5,948 nucleotides of DNA from assembly GCA_017510875.1 (NCBI GenBank), contig JAFWLX010000255.1, forward strand, positions 1 to 5,948, in the 5' to 3' direction. The notes beneath the pieces are model-generated. The model ran no database searches. It was not told the origin of the DNA and worked only from the letters and a program-made list of their open reading frames with translations. This DNA is from Atopobiaceae bacterium (GTDB taxonomy: Bacteria; Actinomycetota; Coriobacteriia; Coriobacteriales; Atopobiaceae). Every line of letters begins with the position of its first letter. Within the stretch, counting starts at the first letter, position 1. Positions 5,948-5,948 of the stretch are shown piece by piece. A program made the translations under genes and the position numbers.

Positions 5948-5948
5948 C

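Overview
The window is a GC-rich bacterial fragment in which every convincing gene lies on the minus strand. Read from right to left, the order is ftsE, ftsX, rnr (RNase R), a TPR-repeat protein, smpB, and a flavin reductase-like gene that is broken near the left edge. The organism is most likely an actinobacterium. The ftsE-ftsX-smpB neighbourhood is known from actinobacteria such as Mycobacterium, codon third positions are strongly GC-biased, and FtsE has an actinobacterial-looking C-terminal tail. A gut or oral Coriobacteriia member (Olsenella, Atopobium or Collinsella type) is my best guess, because of the anaerobe-type flavin reductase domain. That placement is inference.

Right part (4075-5948): ftsE and ftsX overlap by 8 bases and encode the ATPase and the four-helix membrane subunit of the cell-division complex that controls peptidoglycan hydrolases. 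FtsE carries a roughly 68-residue Pro/Ala/Gln-rich extension before its ATPase core. Its start has a poor ribosome binding site and an in-frame TAG just upstream. A GC-rich hairpin followed by TTTAAT closes the ftsEX unit only 12 bases upstream of the rnr ribosome binding site.

Centre (553-3993): rnr, the TPR gene and smpB form an RNA-decay and ribosome-rescue cluster. RNase R degrades the non-stop mRNAs released by trans-translation, and SmpB delivers tmRNA to stalled ribosomes. The TPR gene sits between them, overlaps smpB by 11 bases and may have its own promoter in the 71-base gap after rnr. No tmRNA gene was seen in the window.

Left part (1-552): a gene starting at 495 encodes about 108 residues of a flavoredoxin-type flavin reductase domain. 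Around position 172 this frame stops looking like protein, and the next minus-strand frame starts to look like a transmembrane segment plus charged helices. This is a frameshift, deletion junction or chimera. The remaining intergenic gaps are short (58, 71 and 81 bases), and no tRNA, rRNA, CRISPR array or insertion sequence was seen.
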